Source: Ochotona curzoniae (Eukaryota > Chordata > Mammalia > Lagomorpha > Ochotonidae). Taken from it: 64,000 nt of DNA. Numbering within the stretch: the stretch's first letter is position 1; each line of letters opens with the position of its first letter. The notes under the pieces are model-generated. The model saw only the letters and a list, made by a program, of their open reading frames with translations, searched no databases and was not told the DNA's origin. Below, in pieces: positions 50,090-64,000 of the stretch. Position numbers and translations under genes: made by a program. Location: contig NW_024464918.1 of the NCBI RefSeq assembly GCF_017591425.1, positions 5,206,001-5,270,000 of the forward strand, read 5' to 3'.

Positions 50090-50340
50090 TCCTGTGACCA
50101 AAAACTCTACTTCAGGGAGTTGGTTCTATAGAAATATTCCTCAAAGTTTGAAAAATATATTTATTATACTTATAAATTTCACCTAACAATGAAATAGAGC
50201 GATCTTAAATGCTAATCAATTGGAAACAGTTGAATAAATTAAGGCGTATTGACAAAATGTGATTTTATGAGGCCACTGAAAAATATTAGATCAATATGTT
50301 TTCACATGAAAACTCCATAAAATACAGAGCTAAGTGAGAG
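50090..50340 (+). repeat. Old L1 3' fragment
   Basis: The blocks 'ctctacttcagggagttggt', 'ggaaacagttgaataaatta' and 'gaggccactgaaaaatatta' follow the L1 ORF2/3' UTR order. It is AT-rich and non-coding. Confidence 0.5.
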
Positions 50341-50774
50341 AAGTAAGTCTCAGAACACTATTTACTTTTCAGCTAATTCACCAGCAGAAAGCTTACCATG
50401 CCCCAGGTGCTAAGCTAAACATCTTACAATATTAACTTATTTCATCTCCCATCACATTTTTATGAGATGAGGCTCTGGAATACTGGGAAACTAAGCTGTG
50501 GGAAGGCCATTGACTTGTCCATGGTTATAAATATCTACAGTTTGGCCCCAACATACATGCTTCAACTACCAGGTACTGTAGGCATGTGCAGCTATAGGGC
50601 TGCCATGACATATGGTTAGGAAGCAGAAACAGCCAACTCTTAATGGTACTGCTCTGACAAAAGCTCGAGGTGGGGTGCACAGAGGGCAAAAGCCTTCTTT
50701 TTTTTTTCTTTAAGTAAATACATACTGTTTGAAAAAAAATCACAGTACTTGCTGCAAGATTTATATTCTACATT

Positions 50775-51118
50775 TTTAAATATTTATTTTATTTTTATTG
50801 GAAAGTCAGATATACAAAGAGGAGGAGAGACAGAGAGGAAGATTCTCTGTCCACTGATTCATTCTACAACAGCCACAACGGCCGGAGCTGAGCTGATCCA
50901 AAACCAGGAGCCAGGAGCCAGGAGCCAGGAGCCTCTTCCGGTTCTCCCACACGGGTGCAGGGTCCCAAGGCCTTGACTTTAGCCGTCCTTGACTGCTTTC
51001 CCAGGCAACAAGCAGAGAGCTAGATGGGAAGTAGGGTTGCAGGGACTAGAACTGGTACCCATATGGGATCCCAGTGAGTGCAAGGCGAGGACTTCAGGCT
51101 ATTGCACCAGGCCCCTAT
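50775..51118 (-). repeat. C-type SINE, minus orientation, pika-like subtype
   Basis: The least diverged copy in the window: tatttattttatttttattg tail, then gatatacaaagaggaggaga, gccgtccttgactgctttcc and acccatatgggatcccagtg. These diagnostic blocks fit the subtype I remember from Ochotona rather than rabbit. A 7-base tandem (aggagcc) is repeated four times near 50908. Confidence 0.8.
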
Positions 51119-51274
51119 ATTTTACATCTTGTAAACAAAATAAGAATGTGGCATTCCTTAAGCATCTATTTGTTGCTAAGCACTATCATCGCTAAGGTGC
51201 GATGCGGAGAAGGACACCAGTACAAACAAAATGACACATGACCCTCCAGCAATATAAAGAGAGAAAGATTAAAA

Positions 51275-51480
51275 TCTTTGGTTACTGATGCCTGGATTTG
51301 GTACTCAGTTCCAGTTTCCTGCTGATGCAGTCCCTGGAAGGCAGCAGTGAGGACCTCAGGAGCTGGGACTCTGCTATGCCAAGAGGAGACCTGCACTGAA
51401 GTTCCAGCTCTGTTGCAGGCATTTCAGAAAGTGAGCCAGCAGATGGAAGTGTCCTCTCTTTCTGCCTCTCAAACAACTTG
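51275..51480 (+). repeat. Short C-type SINE, plus orientation
   Basis: It lacks the tRNA-like head. The body has gtttcctgctgatgcagtcc and gtgagccagcagatggaagt and ends ctgcctctcaaacaac. Confidence 0.65.
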
Positions 51481-51834
51481 ACTACAAAACTTTAAATGGC
51501 TCCTTCATATTGATTCCTTATTCTGTGCCATATACTAATCACCCTTGCTCAAGAAATTCTCACAAGACTATGAGAAATGACAGTTATTATTCCCATGTTA
51601 CAGGTGAGGAAACGAAGGCTCAGGGTAATGAACCTTCTGGTATGGCTCCAGTAATAACGGTAACTGGTGACCAAGGGAATCAGGGCAACCGCTGTTCCGA
51701 TTGTGGGACACAGCTTCTCCACAGAGAAGCACCGAAGCATGTCCTCAGGAACCTCAGGGAGACAGACCATACAGACTACTTCTAGCCATACTCCCCATTG
51801 CCCTCTAAGTCCCAAGAGCAATGAGGAGGCTACA

Positions 51835-51838
<4 letters not shown>

Positions 51839-51869
<31 letters not shown>

Positions 51870-51877
51870 AAAAAAAA
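51839..51877. repeat. Long A-run interrupted once by CC
   Basis: About 28 A, then CC, then nine A, preceded by gctacaggt. No SINE body lies immediately upstream, so its origin is unclear. Sequencing length errors are possible here. Confidence 0.9.
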
Positions 51878-54800
51878 AACCACAAGGACTTTGGAGGGTC
51901 GTTCCTTCCCAGAAACAAAGCCAGGCTGCAAGGAGGTGACATCTCCAACTGTGGCTGTGATCACACAAATCAATCTTCTCCCTGGGGGAGACACCTGTTC
52001 CTGGTGCTCCATGAGAGAGGCACATGGCCCTGACTTGGCCACAGCTGTGACTGCTTCTTTCCAGGACAACCGCTCTCATCCCTCCTTCACACGCCCTCCG
52101 CCCACGGCAGTGCTAGAAACCTTGTCCCTGGAGACTGTCATGGGGTCTCTCACAGCCTCTCAAGAGCAGAAGGCATCTGAGAACTTGTGCTTGGCCAGAC
52201 CATGAGTTCTCAGTCTTGGCCACAGCTTGGAATCACCAAGGAAGCTTTTCCAAAGCCCAGCTTTTCCCTTGGGCAATGATTTTGGAGTATTTCAGGCAGG
52301 ACCAAGGAAGCACTGGTTTGGAGTGTAAGTTCTGGTGATTCCGGTGTGTACCACCATTGAGAACCACTGACTTCAGAAACAGTGCTTTACAAGCTTCCGT
52401 GGACAAGAGGAGAACCTGAGCATTGTTCATGGATTCTGATTTATTAGGCCTGGGAAGGGCTGAGATTCTGCCCTGCTAACAAGTTCCCCAGTGATGCTAT
52501 TGCTGCTGGTCTATAAGGGTCTAGAAGAATATGCTCTTGGCTTTCTTAATTTGCCCATTCTTTAGGAAAGCTGCTTATGCTGTGATTGGTGAAACATATG
52601 GCAGACTAGTTAGAAATCACTCATTTATCTACCATCCATCCACTCAACAATGTACTGTTTCAGAAACCAGTGACCCAGAGATTATTAAGAAGCTAACCTG
52701 CAGGAGAGCACAGGCTCTCGAAAAGAAAAAAGAAACAAAACCAGTCTCCACTATAAAAATGACCTATGCTGTACATGGGATCTTCAAAAAGTCCATTAAA
52801 AAATATGCCATTTTGAAAGAACAGCACCTGCACGGATGTGAAAACTTTTTCCACTTTTACTTTCCTTTTCCCACAATTTTTTTTTTGAATTATCTGTATA
52901 CAGGGTACTACTACTTACGATTTGTTGTGTTCCGGACACTGTGCTAAACCTGCTTGGTTGATTATATTGCTTAATACAAAGACTTTTTAAGGCAGGCATT
53001 AGTATAATCCTCCAATAACAGGGCACGGCAAGGGGCCCACCTGTTGGGTTCTGCCTACAGTCCTACCAACATCATGCAGTTGTTCACTCCTTTGAGTCCC
53101 ACATGAAGCATAAGCGACAATGGAAAAAAATCTGTGGAAATCAGGAGACAAGGGGGATAATTCCTCATACTCTTCCCCTGTTTCCCGGGGAATGGTGGAT
53201 ATGGTGGGGGTTCACCATCCCTGAAACTGTGCATTTAGCTTTTGAGGGGAGAAGCCCAGGCCCTCTCCCTCTGCCAGCACTGCTGGCACTGGTCTTTCAT
53301 TTACTCCCTTAAAAACTGTATTCTTACACATAGCTTAAGGATGATAGTGCTTCCTAGGTGACAGGTCCTCCTCCAGCCACTGAACTGCAGTGCGTAGGTC
53401 TTAGAATCTACGTTCTGCTCCTGTCTGTCTGCTAGCACCCTACCACTTCTAGAAATATTCTCAAGCATGAAATGCAGGAAGGTGGGGTGTGTCTAATGAC
53501 TCCATTCAAAGTGAGACACAAACTTCAGGACAGATGTGGACCAAGGGCTCAGAGGAGAGCACCGAGAATAGGGAGGACTGAGGTGCCATCACAGTTGTAT
53601 TGCTTGCATACTGCATAACAGCACATGAAGACTGAGATTCAGCCTCACTTCATGTCCTGAGCATCGCCCCCGATGCAGGACTACAGTGGGGAAGGAAAGC
53701 TCTGTGCTGTTCAACAACGTGCCATACAGTTACCAAGCCTTAGATCACAGGCCTGCCCAGAGGGAGCCCTCTACCAGTGGAGGTCATGAGTGAGGGCGGG
53801 GGAAGAAGAAACAGACATGACTTCTAATAGCATCCTTGCTGTCCACCTGAATAATATTAATTGTTATTTTACTATTGATAGAATAGCTACTATTTCTGTA
53901 CTGCCTACTATCTGTCAAAAATATGGTAACAAAAGCAAACCCTCCCCTCAAAATGCTGTATACTTGGCCTAACTTTTCTCAGTCTCAACAATAACTCTTT
54001 TTACGACTTGAATAACATTTTTACCCCTAATTTACAGATAAGGAAATTGAGGCTCAAAAAGCCAAAGAAAGAGCAGGAACTGAAGCATACTGCCTATATC
54101 TGATGAGGACAAGTCTCCTTGTGTTGGACTTGATTAGTTCCATGAAACAAAAAATCATTCACACCTCTGGCTCAGTAGAAAAATAATGAGCTGTTTTTAA
54201 TTTCCTCAACCTCTGAGGACTCCTTTTATAGATGGCCAGGAAGCGTTTGGAAGACGCCTGCAGAGCCCCATCCGTGTACAGAAGAGGAACCTGCCAGCAC
54301 CACACATGGCTCATTTCTGGTCAATAGTTAGATTTTCCATTTTCAGACCTTTAAGACAAACACTGACTCAGGCAAAACATCCTTATTTCCCATGCATGAT
54401 CACTCCCGATTTCCACTGCAATGCCAGATGTTGGGTTTCTCCTTCCAGTCAAGCACCATTTGCATTCTGGAGGTTTTATGAGTTCTGTGTACAGGGCCAG
54501 AGGTGCGAGAAACTGACAGAGACCATGGTGCCTGGGGCCACATTCTGCCTGGGTGGGCTGAATAGGAGGCATCATTTAAAATATTTAACAAGGATTGAGC
54601 AAGGGATCACAGAACTGGAGGCCACACAGTTGGGGTTGGGTAGGGGTAGACTTTGGGATAACCAGACTACATTCCTAGGACTTGTGAGAGCGGGGAAAGG
54701 GTAGTTCCCAGGCTATCAAGGTGAGAACCTGGGAGTCAGGCTGAGAGGCCAAGGACATTCACACATGCATGCTTACATGTACCTGGTATGTGTTGAATGC

Positions 54801-55091
54801 CTTGTAATCATTCTATAGCTGAAAGAAGCATGAGGGCTCAATGCTCACATCACGGAAATGGGGATACTGAGGGCAGAGATGCAATGGGACGGGACTACCC
54901 AATGTTGTGCAGTTGCTATGTGATAGAGGCAAAATTAAAATCAGTGTACAGGTGGGTGAAGAACCACGTCATTAGCCACCAGGAAACATCAAGCAAATCC
55001 ACAATGAGAAAGCACTTCATATCTCCCTTGGATGCTTATGACCAGGAAGACGGCCATTAACAAGGCTTAACCACGATGGGGGTGACAGGAA

Positions 55092-55390
55092 GGGCGGAGT
55101 TGGGGTGTAGTAGGTAAAGCTGCCATCTGTGACCCTGCCATCCCATACAGAAGCCGGTTCAAGTCCCAGCTATGCCGTTTCTGCTCCAGCTCCCTGCCGG
55201 TGACCTAGGGAAAGCAGCAGAAGATGCTCAAGTGCTTGGGCCACCCACGTGGGAGCCCCTGTTGAAGCTCCTGGACTCTGCGTGGCACAGCTCAGCCATT
55301 GTGGCCACCTGAGGAATGACCCAGCAAATGGAAAATCTCTTTTTTCCTCCCTCTAACTGACTTTCAAATAAGTAAATAAATCTGTCACTT
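55092..55390 (+). repeat. Lagomorph C-type SINE, plus orientation
   Basis: A complete and well-preserved copy: agtaggtaaagctgccatct, agccggttcaagtcccagct with an intact-looking B box, gccacccacgtgggagcccc, and the tail caaataagtaaataaatc. Confidence 0.85.
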
Positions 55391-55399
55391 TGGAAAACA

Positions 55400-55850
55400 G
55401 TCTGCTGGCCCCTCAGTGGGTTACACAGAATTACCAGGTGGCCAGAAATCCCACCCCCACAGATACAAGCAAGAGTACTGTAAGTGGCTGAAGGTACTTC
55501 AAAAAGATCATGTGCCTTACAAGAAAACTATGCATGTAGTTTGTTTGTTTCTTCCCCTCCTCCAGCCAAGACTCATACTAGGATCTGGGAATGCAAAATG
55601 GAACAGGATGCTACCATTTTTAGGAATGCTTGGGAGAACTAAAATAAACTTATTTTTAACTCCAATTTTCTGTAAATGTTCAGATTTGCTCTCATATGTC
55701 ACACAAGAGTTGAACATGCATGCTCAAATATACCTCTCACAGTCAGAAACCTGGAAACACTCTCAATATCTATCAACTAACTTGTAAACAAAGTAGGTGT
55801 TATATTCAAACTGTAGAATATTATTTGGCCAAAAAATAAATTAAGTATGG
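55400..55850 (+). repeat. L1-like fragment with a MITE-like segment
   Basis: The sequence contains L1-type blocks (cacagaattaccaggtggcc, aatgcaaaatggaacaggat, tgtagaatattatttggcca). A segment starting ggtacttcaaaaagatcatg resembles the interior of the MITE family at 49711-49850. The boundaries are uncertain. Confidence 0.4.
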
Positions 55851-55861
55851 AAGCATGCCCT

Positions 55862-56085
55862 ATGCGGGGGTGGGACAGTGTTGTGGAGAGGGTTAAGCCT
55901 CTGTCTAGGACACAGCATACCATTTCAGAGTGGCTATTCAAGTCCTGGCTCCTTGACTTTGACTTCTCATTTAGCATCCCACTAACACACCTGGGAAAGC
56001 AGTGCTTGATGGCTCAGGGAGTCGGGGCCGTGCTACTCATATGGGAGAACTGGATGGAAAAGCTCTTAGCACAGCATTGTGCAGT
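55862..56085 (+). repeat. Truncated C-type SINE, plus orientation
   Basis: The head-proximal part is seen (gggacagtgttgtggagagg, acctgggaaagcagtgcttg), and the copy stops before the tail. Confidence 0.6.
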
Positions 56086-56114
56086 GTGTGCTCTAAAGTC
56101 ACAAATTTAAATAG

Positions 56115-56350
56115 AAAAAGGATAGGAGATATTCATGTGGCATCTCATATGGGCACCGGTTTGAGTCCCAGCTGCTCTACTTTTAATCTACCTCCCTGCT
56201 AATGCACATTGGAGGAAACTGGTTTTGGCCTGGTCCAGCCCCAGGTGTTGCAGCCATTTGGAAACTGAACCAGCGAGATGGAAGAACTCTCTGTCTCTCC
56301 CTTTCTTTCTCTGTTAACTGCCTTTCAAAGAAATAAAAACCCTAGAAAAA
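56115..56350 (+). repeat. C-type SINE, plus orientation
   Basis: It contains catatgggcaccggtttgag and tcccagctgctctactttta, then aaactgaaccagcgagatgg and the tail tcaaagaaataaaaac. Confidence 0.75.
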
Positions 56351-56616
56351 AGAAATAAAAAAAAAAAACTAGTAGTAGCAATGGTGCTTCTAATCAAGAA
56401 TGAAAGTGGACATTTTTAGCAGATTATTTCTCTTCCCAGGCTAGCAGTTTCTCTCTGGCCCATTCCATCAATACCAAGAAATTGCCCACTCTGATAGATG
56501 TGAGTTTTCTTCTTAAAATGTAGCTTCTCCAATCCCCATGGGCTTCTGGGCGGCTCTCCCAGGGAGGACAGCCTTGCAGCCTCTGCAGGACCTGCGCGCA
56601 CCAAGCATAGAACTCA

Positions 56617-56745
<129 letters not shown>

Positions 56746-58544
56746 TTAGTTCATTATTTTATCCAAGCCTCAAGAGAGTACCAACGATCTCTCCAGGTTA
56801 GTCCTGGGCTCTGGGAATGCCAAACGAAAGAGGACGCTACCTGTGCATTCTGGGAGTTCTCACAAAAAAGAGAGGGGAAATTGGTGTTAAGTGCTGAGAA
56901 GAGAGTAGCAGGGGAGAAGAAGGGAAGTCAGGTAAATTTTCTAAAACCTGTATCATCTGGGCTTGCTCCCAAATGTTAAGGAGAAACTGTGTAGGAAAAT
57001 GACACAGAAAATGGCATCCCAAGCAGTGAGCACAGATTACACAAAAGCATGGGGCCATTTGACAGGACACCCTAACTCAGGGGCTGGCATGCTGGCATGA
57101 ATAGTTTCTGTCTGCTTAATCCTTCTGCATCTCCATCTCTCACCCCACAGCTCTCTACCCAAGGGGCTCCCAGCTTTGGAAACCTGACACTGGTCAAGCT
57201 CCCAATGCTTAGATTTTATTGCTCAGACACCAAGATTAATAAAGGCCCAGGCCAAGCCACTGAGATTCTAACAGGAGGCTTTCTTGGAACTCAGAGGAAA
57301 AAAAATGAGTGCTTCTGCTAAACTTGAAAAAGAGAAAACTCCAAACCTGAGGCTGCTGAAAATGAGAATCACACACATGCAAAGGGAAACAGAGGAGAGA
57401 GGTCAGAAAGTCTACGACCCGAAGCTCTTCTTGAGCCTCTGGATTCAGCGACCCCTGCAGCCTTCTCTTTATGGGTCGAGTGTATGTGTTAACTGACTCA
57501 CACACACGTTTCTATTTGTCAGTATATGAGCCAATCTCAACTGCCGTTCTGTTCCTGCAACTGAAAAAGTGGTGAGAAATACTAACATGTAGGGCAACTG
57601 ATAGGCCCCAAAGAGCCCAAACTGGTGACACTTATAAACAACAGACAGAAGATGAAGAGTGACCAAATTGCAGGTTTCTAATACAGTTCTGCCAAATCCG
57701 GTTGTTCTGAAGTCAGAGGATGCTTTGTCTTCCCAGTTTCAGATTCAAGCAGCAGGTCCCCCAGTGGGGGTGCGTGGCTTAGTCATCATATTTTCATGAA
57801 GGGTCAGACTGTGACGCACATGATTTTACTGAAAAACATCCTGTACACGTTTAGAATAGAACCCTGAAGAGTCCACTCACATCATGCCACCTACCTCTGC
57901 CCATCTAACCATCAGCAAAAAAAAAAAAACTGGCACCTGGAGAGTGGAAGGATGTCCTTGGGAAAGGTCACCAGGATGAAGGGAGGCTTTGGAGACTCTG
58001 GGGTCCTAACTAGGCCTCTTTTGCACTCACAACCGTCTGTGAAGTCTGGAGGTCATGGGTCACTTTTAAATGTAATCGTGCCTGAAAAGCAGCCAGCCTC
58101 AACTTGGCACAAGCTCCAGTTAAGTGTCAGCTATCATTACAGATGAAGAGGTAGAGGCTTGGAGAGTTGAAGTGACCTGTCTAAAGTCTCAGATGAATGG
58201 CAGAGATTTTTTGCCAGGCTCTTTTCAGTGTGTAAAGGATTGAACCCAGTGGAGGTAGACTCTTCAGTTGATGAAAAGCCAAGGCTGAAACTCACTTTCC
58301 TCTGTAATTCACATACCATCCACGAGGCCACTGCTCCCTCACCTTAGGGCACTAAGGATCAAAGCAAGGGACCAGGAGCTTACGCTGAGGACACACAAAG
58401 GACAAAGGACTTCCTGCGCATTGCCCAGGTGGGAAGGACATAATGAGGCAAGTACACTAGCCCTGACGGGTAGAAAAGGGAGGGAGCATTCTGGTTGGGG
58501 GAAATGTAAGTAAAGGTGTGCAGGTGGAAAAGTAAAACATAAAG

Positions 58545-58745
58545 AGCAATTCACGGGAACAGAGACAGCGAGAAATGTGGAAGAGCGGGAGGCAGGAAAG
58601 AAGGAAAAGGAGAAAGAAGGGGAGGAAAGAGGCATAAAAAGAAGAAAGGGGAAGGGAGTGGGAAGGTGGGAAGGAGGGGAGGGGTAGGAGACAGAAGGAG
58701 GATGGAAGGGAGGGAGGGAGGAAGGAGTAGAGAAGGGGAAAAGAT
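58545..58745 (+). repeat. Near-homopurine tract, about 200 bp
   Basis: Almost pure A/G sequence with GGAAGG-type units (aggaaagaaggaaaaggag, ggaagggagggagggaggaa). Two long antisense chance frames of Ser, Pro and Leu arise from it and are not genes. Confidence 0.85.
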
Positions 58746-59014
58746 AGTCCTAGATAGGGAACACTCCGGCAAGGGACTGGGCTGCCTGACTGCCAATGGG
58801 TCACGCCCCACATAGGTGGGCTCTTATGGAGTATTCTGCTTGTACTACGTGTTTTTCAAGGTTGTCTTTCATGTCAAGCCTAGGGTAGGCAGAGATAGCA
58901 GAGGGAGGGTAAGAATGGGCTGTTCTCTGACTGTAATTGCTTCTCCTCCTTCATTCCTCCAGCATCTTGGGGGAAAGCCTGTGCAGCTTTCTAATCCTCA
59001 GCTTCATGATTTAT

Positions 59015-59194
59015 GTCAGGAGTCAGCAAAGGGCCAGCCAGGAAGTATTTAAGACAGCCACAGTCATGGCTGTCCTTGCACCACTCTGCTGTTGTCCACA
59101 AAAGGCATCCACTTGGTTGCATCCCAATAAAACTTTATTTACAAAGGTAGGTAGAGGATGGATTTGGTCTGCAGGCTATCATCCGTGAACCTCT
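59015..59194 (+). repeat. hAT-Charlie-type element, plus orientation
   Basis: It reads gtcaggagtcagcaaagggc, then cccaataaaactttatttac and ggctatcatccgtgaacctc, the order seen in the related copies at 22700 and 29237. Confidence 0.6.
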
Positions 59195-61675
59195 CATGAA
59201 TGTCATGGGCATGACAGGAGTAGCAGCAGCATGGAGAATGCTGATGAAGGTGCATAAGCCCCAGTGTGCACAAGGCTGGCTTCCCTGATTCTTGCTGCTC
59301 CTCTTACACTTATCACTGCTGGGTGTTTCTGCAAAACAGCTCTTGGGAGACAACCAGTGTTTTCTCTTGTCTGAGTGGTTCATTGGGAAAAGCTGGCACG
59401 GTTCCCCTAGTGAGATGAACTTGTCTTTGGAGCAGAAAGTAGATGGGGTTAATAAGCACTTGCCTCAGGGTCACAAAAGAGCCTGCAGTGGTTGGGGGCG
59501 GGGGTTGAGGAGGCGGTGGAAATTGCAGGGTGCCAGCAGTGAGTATAGCCTGATTGTGCCACGCAGTGTCTGAGCCCAACAGGGTGGGTTTGGGTCAGCT
59601 CCATCCAAGGGCAGTGCTGTGCAGGGGAATGGCTATGACCTCAGGCTGTGGCATCAGACAGGATTAGTCCAGTTTTGCTTTACTTGTGTCCTTGGGCAAG
59701 TGAATACATTTCTTTGGGGGCTGCATTTTCTCACCTATTCAACAGAGATTGGAGTCAGCACCCACTCCTCAGTGGTGCTGTAAGGAGTTAGTGGAAAATC
59801 AAGTGTACAAGGCCAAGCGCACAGCTGGTGCACCGTAAGGGCTCCTCTGCTATGAGCAGCGATCATCATGTTACTGTCACTGCCATCAGCATTAGCATCA
59901 TGATCTCATTTAGCCTTCACAATAGCCCAGGGAGATGAGCGGCATCGTCCCTATTTTAACAATGAGGAAATTGAGGCAAAGCAAGGTCTTTGTCAGGGGT
60001 TTCAAGGATGAATGGATTTAAGCACGGGAAGAAACCTTGTCCAAACTCAATCTCTGCCACATAACTATGACAGGTGGTCCCAGCATTATTCCTGTGTAGA
60101 ACTTAACATGCAGTTCTGGCTCCTCTGAACTGGCTCCATCTTCCCCCAGCTACATGACGGCATGACTGTACCTGACTCCTCTTCCCAGCCTGGAGAGCTG
60201 GGTGTTATTAAGGAAAAGCCAGACACGAAGATGTAGCAACCCTAGTCAAGAAACAGAGTACACCCAGGAACCCACACCTCTTCATGAGCCTGGTCTGACA
60301 ACAGAATGACCAATCCTACGCTTCCCCTTTGCCTTCCCTGTCTTGCCTATGCTGCCTCTCCTGATTGGTTTAGAATATCTCGACAATTTTCATCATCTTG
60401 GAAGCTTAGCTTTTTGATAGCAGTCTTGTAAACATCAAGTGTGGGGTTTAGAGAGTGAGGACTCTTCCATGCTGACTTCCACAGGGGAAGGATAAAGATG
60501 GTGCTGTAAGCCTGAATGTCAGAGACAACAGGGAAGATATGTGAACTCAGCCTTCGGTCTCATTTGTTAACAAAATGTCTTTGATCGTGAGGAGAGGCAG
60601 AGGCAGAATGGGGAAGAAGGTAGAGTCATGTGAGAAGGAATGACTGTGGGAGCTGGTGCAGAGTGCTAAAGTTCTTCTGTAGAAGAAGAAATACACGGGC
60701 ATCCACAGAGGAAATACCACTCAGGCAAATGGTGGGAACAGTGGGAGAGCAGTGGAGGTGGAGACAAGTGTTGGAGAGAATAGCTGGCATGTTCATCAGC
60801 TGGCGGGAGCAGGGAGGAACTTGAATGCTTGCTTCAAGGTGTGGGTTGTCTTGGCTAGGGGATCAAAGCACCAATGACGAAAAAGGACAGTTGACATCTC
60901 TGAGCATCTGCAGCAAAGCCAGTTTATGGAATGGGAGGCAAGAAGAGAGAGGGAGGCAGAGGAACCCAGTTAGGGATAAAGCTCAATGAGAAGGTGGGTC
61001 TCAAGGAGTATGGGCTGATGCAACTGCTTCGGTAACACTGTGGGTGGGAAAGAGCACCCTTCCCAAACACAGTTTGTAAATCAGATCCAAGAACCCAATG
61101 TGGGAAACAAGGGAATCTTCTCCTGCATGCGTTTCTAGAGTGACTGGTCCTAGGAAGTAGTCCTCACTCTTCAGGTATGGTGGGATTTCAATGAAAATAT
61201 GTGGCTGTGGCTGACAGAGGCTTTGGTCCCTCTGTGTCAGGCAAGCCTTCTGTTCCCCTCCAGACTCCATTTGCCTTCTCCCGTGTTAGGCACCCATGTG
61301 TAATGCCTAGCAGGGTCAGCTTTTTCTAGATAATACAATTCTTCAGTCATCCCAGGAAGTTGACATGTCAGACAAGGAAGATAGTAGGTGAGGCCTGGGG
61401 GAAGGCCAAGGCCTTGCAACACACCTTGGATAAGCCATAGGTGGGAAATCAAAGATATCTCTGTTTTTGAAACAAGGACCCAGCACACACAGGGCAAGAA
61501 AGGGCATTTGAATCTTGGCCTTGGGCAGAGAAGCGTGATAGAATACTGACCAAATCTGATCTGCCAGCTCATTCTGGGTCCATGAATAAATGTCCCTGTG
61601 CTCCCGCCGAGCCTCTGAACGAAGCTCAGGCAGATGGAACGAGGATATCATTATAGGGAAATAGGCTGGGGATTA

Positions 61676-64000
<2,325 letters not shown>

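Noticed and set aside
55092..55160. tRNA gene, because of a B-box-like ggttcaagtcccagct
   Set aside because: It is the tRNA-derived head of a SINE with no cloverleaf continuity. The same applies to the other SINE heads.
58457..58813. Minus-strand hydrophobic Ser/Leu/Pro frames that look like membrane proteins
   Set aside because: They are translations of a homopurine tract's complement.
61237..61651. Possible extra DOCK2 or nested exon on the minus strand
   Set aside because: Exons 33 and 34 join in phase and reproduce the human order with nothing between. No family resemblance was seen.

Overview
The window is mammalian nuclear DNA. It carries the 3' third of one large gene, DOCK2, on the minus strand. 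I could place 20 consecutive coding exons between 61860 and 7250. They are joined by GT/AG introns with matching phases and end in a stop codon, a 3' UTR and a poly(A) signal. Read in order they encode about 752 residues, corresponding to roughly residues 1078-1830 of the 1830-residue human protein. Exon numbers 33-52 assume the human 52-exon layout and are an inference. No frameshift or premature stop was seen, so the gene looks intact. The encoded parts are the end of the helical scaffold (exons 33-35), the whole catalytic DHR-2 domain (exons 36-47), and the regulatory tail with its basic phosphatidic-acid-binding cluster (exons 48-52). DOCK2 is the blood-cell exchange factor that works with ELMO1 to load GTP on Rac1/Rac2.

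The host is most likely a lagomorph. About twenty copies of a tRNA-derived SINE of the lagomorph C type lie in the introns and flank, in both orientations. The freshest copy (50775-51118, minus) resembles the pika (Ochotona) subtype more than the rabbit subtype as I remember them, so a pika is my best guess; this is inference, not a search result.

Layout from left to right. Positions 1-6.7 kb lie downstream of DOCK2 and contain one unassigned, splice-bounded 456-bp open exon on the minus strand (216-671), two SINEs, a SINE fragment, an LTR fragment and a 60-bp duplicated block. Positions 6.73-7.25 kb are the DOCK2 3' UTR. Positions 7.25-13.3 kb hold the closely spaced tail exons 52-47, including an exon whose acceptor is preceded by a 50-bp TG microsatellite. 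Positions 13.3-61.9 kb hold exons 46-33 separated by repeat-bearing introns. Positions 61.9-64 kb are the intron upstream of exon 33, with no exon recognised.

The introns also hold old L1 3' ends, MIR/L2 relics, three hAT-type elements, one MaLR-type LTR close to exon 35, and two 140-150 bp palindromic MITE-like elements of one family. I found no bacterial-style system, CRISPR array, rRNA gene, tRNA gene or intact transposon. Most open frames here are chance frames over GC-rich or low-complexity DNA. The observations most worth checking are the unassigned exon and the TG-repeat splice acceptor.
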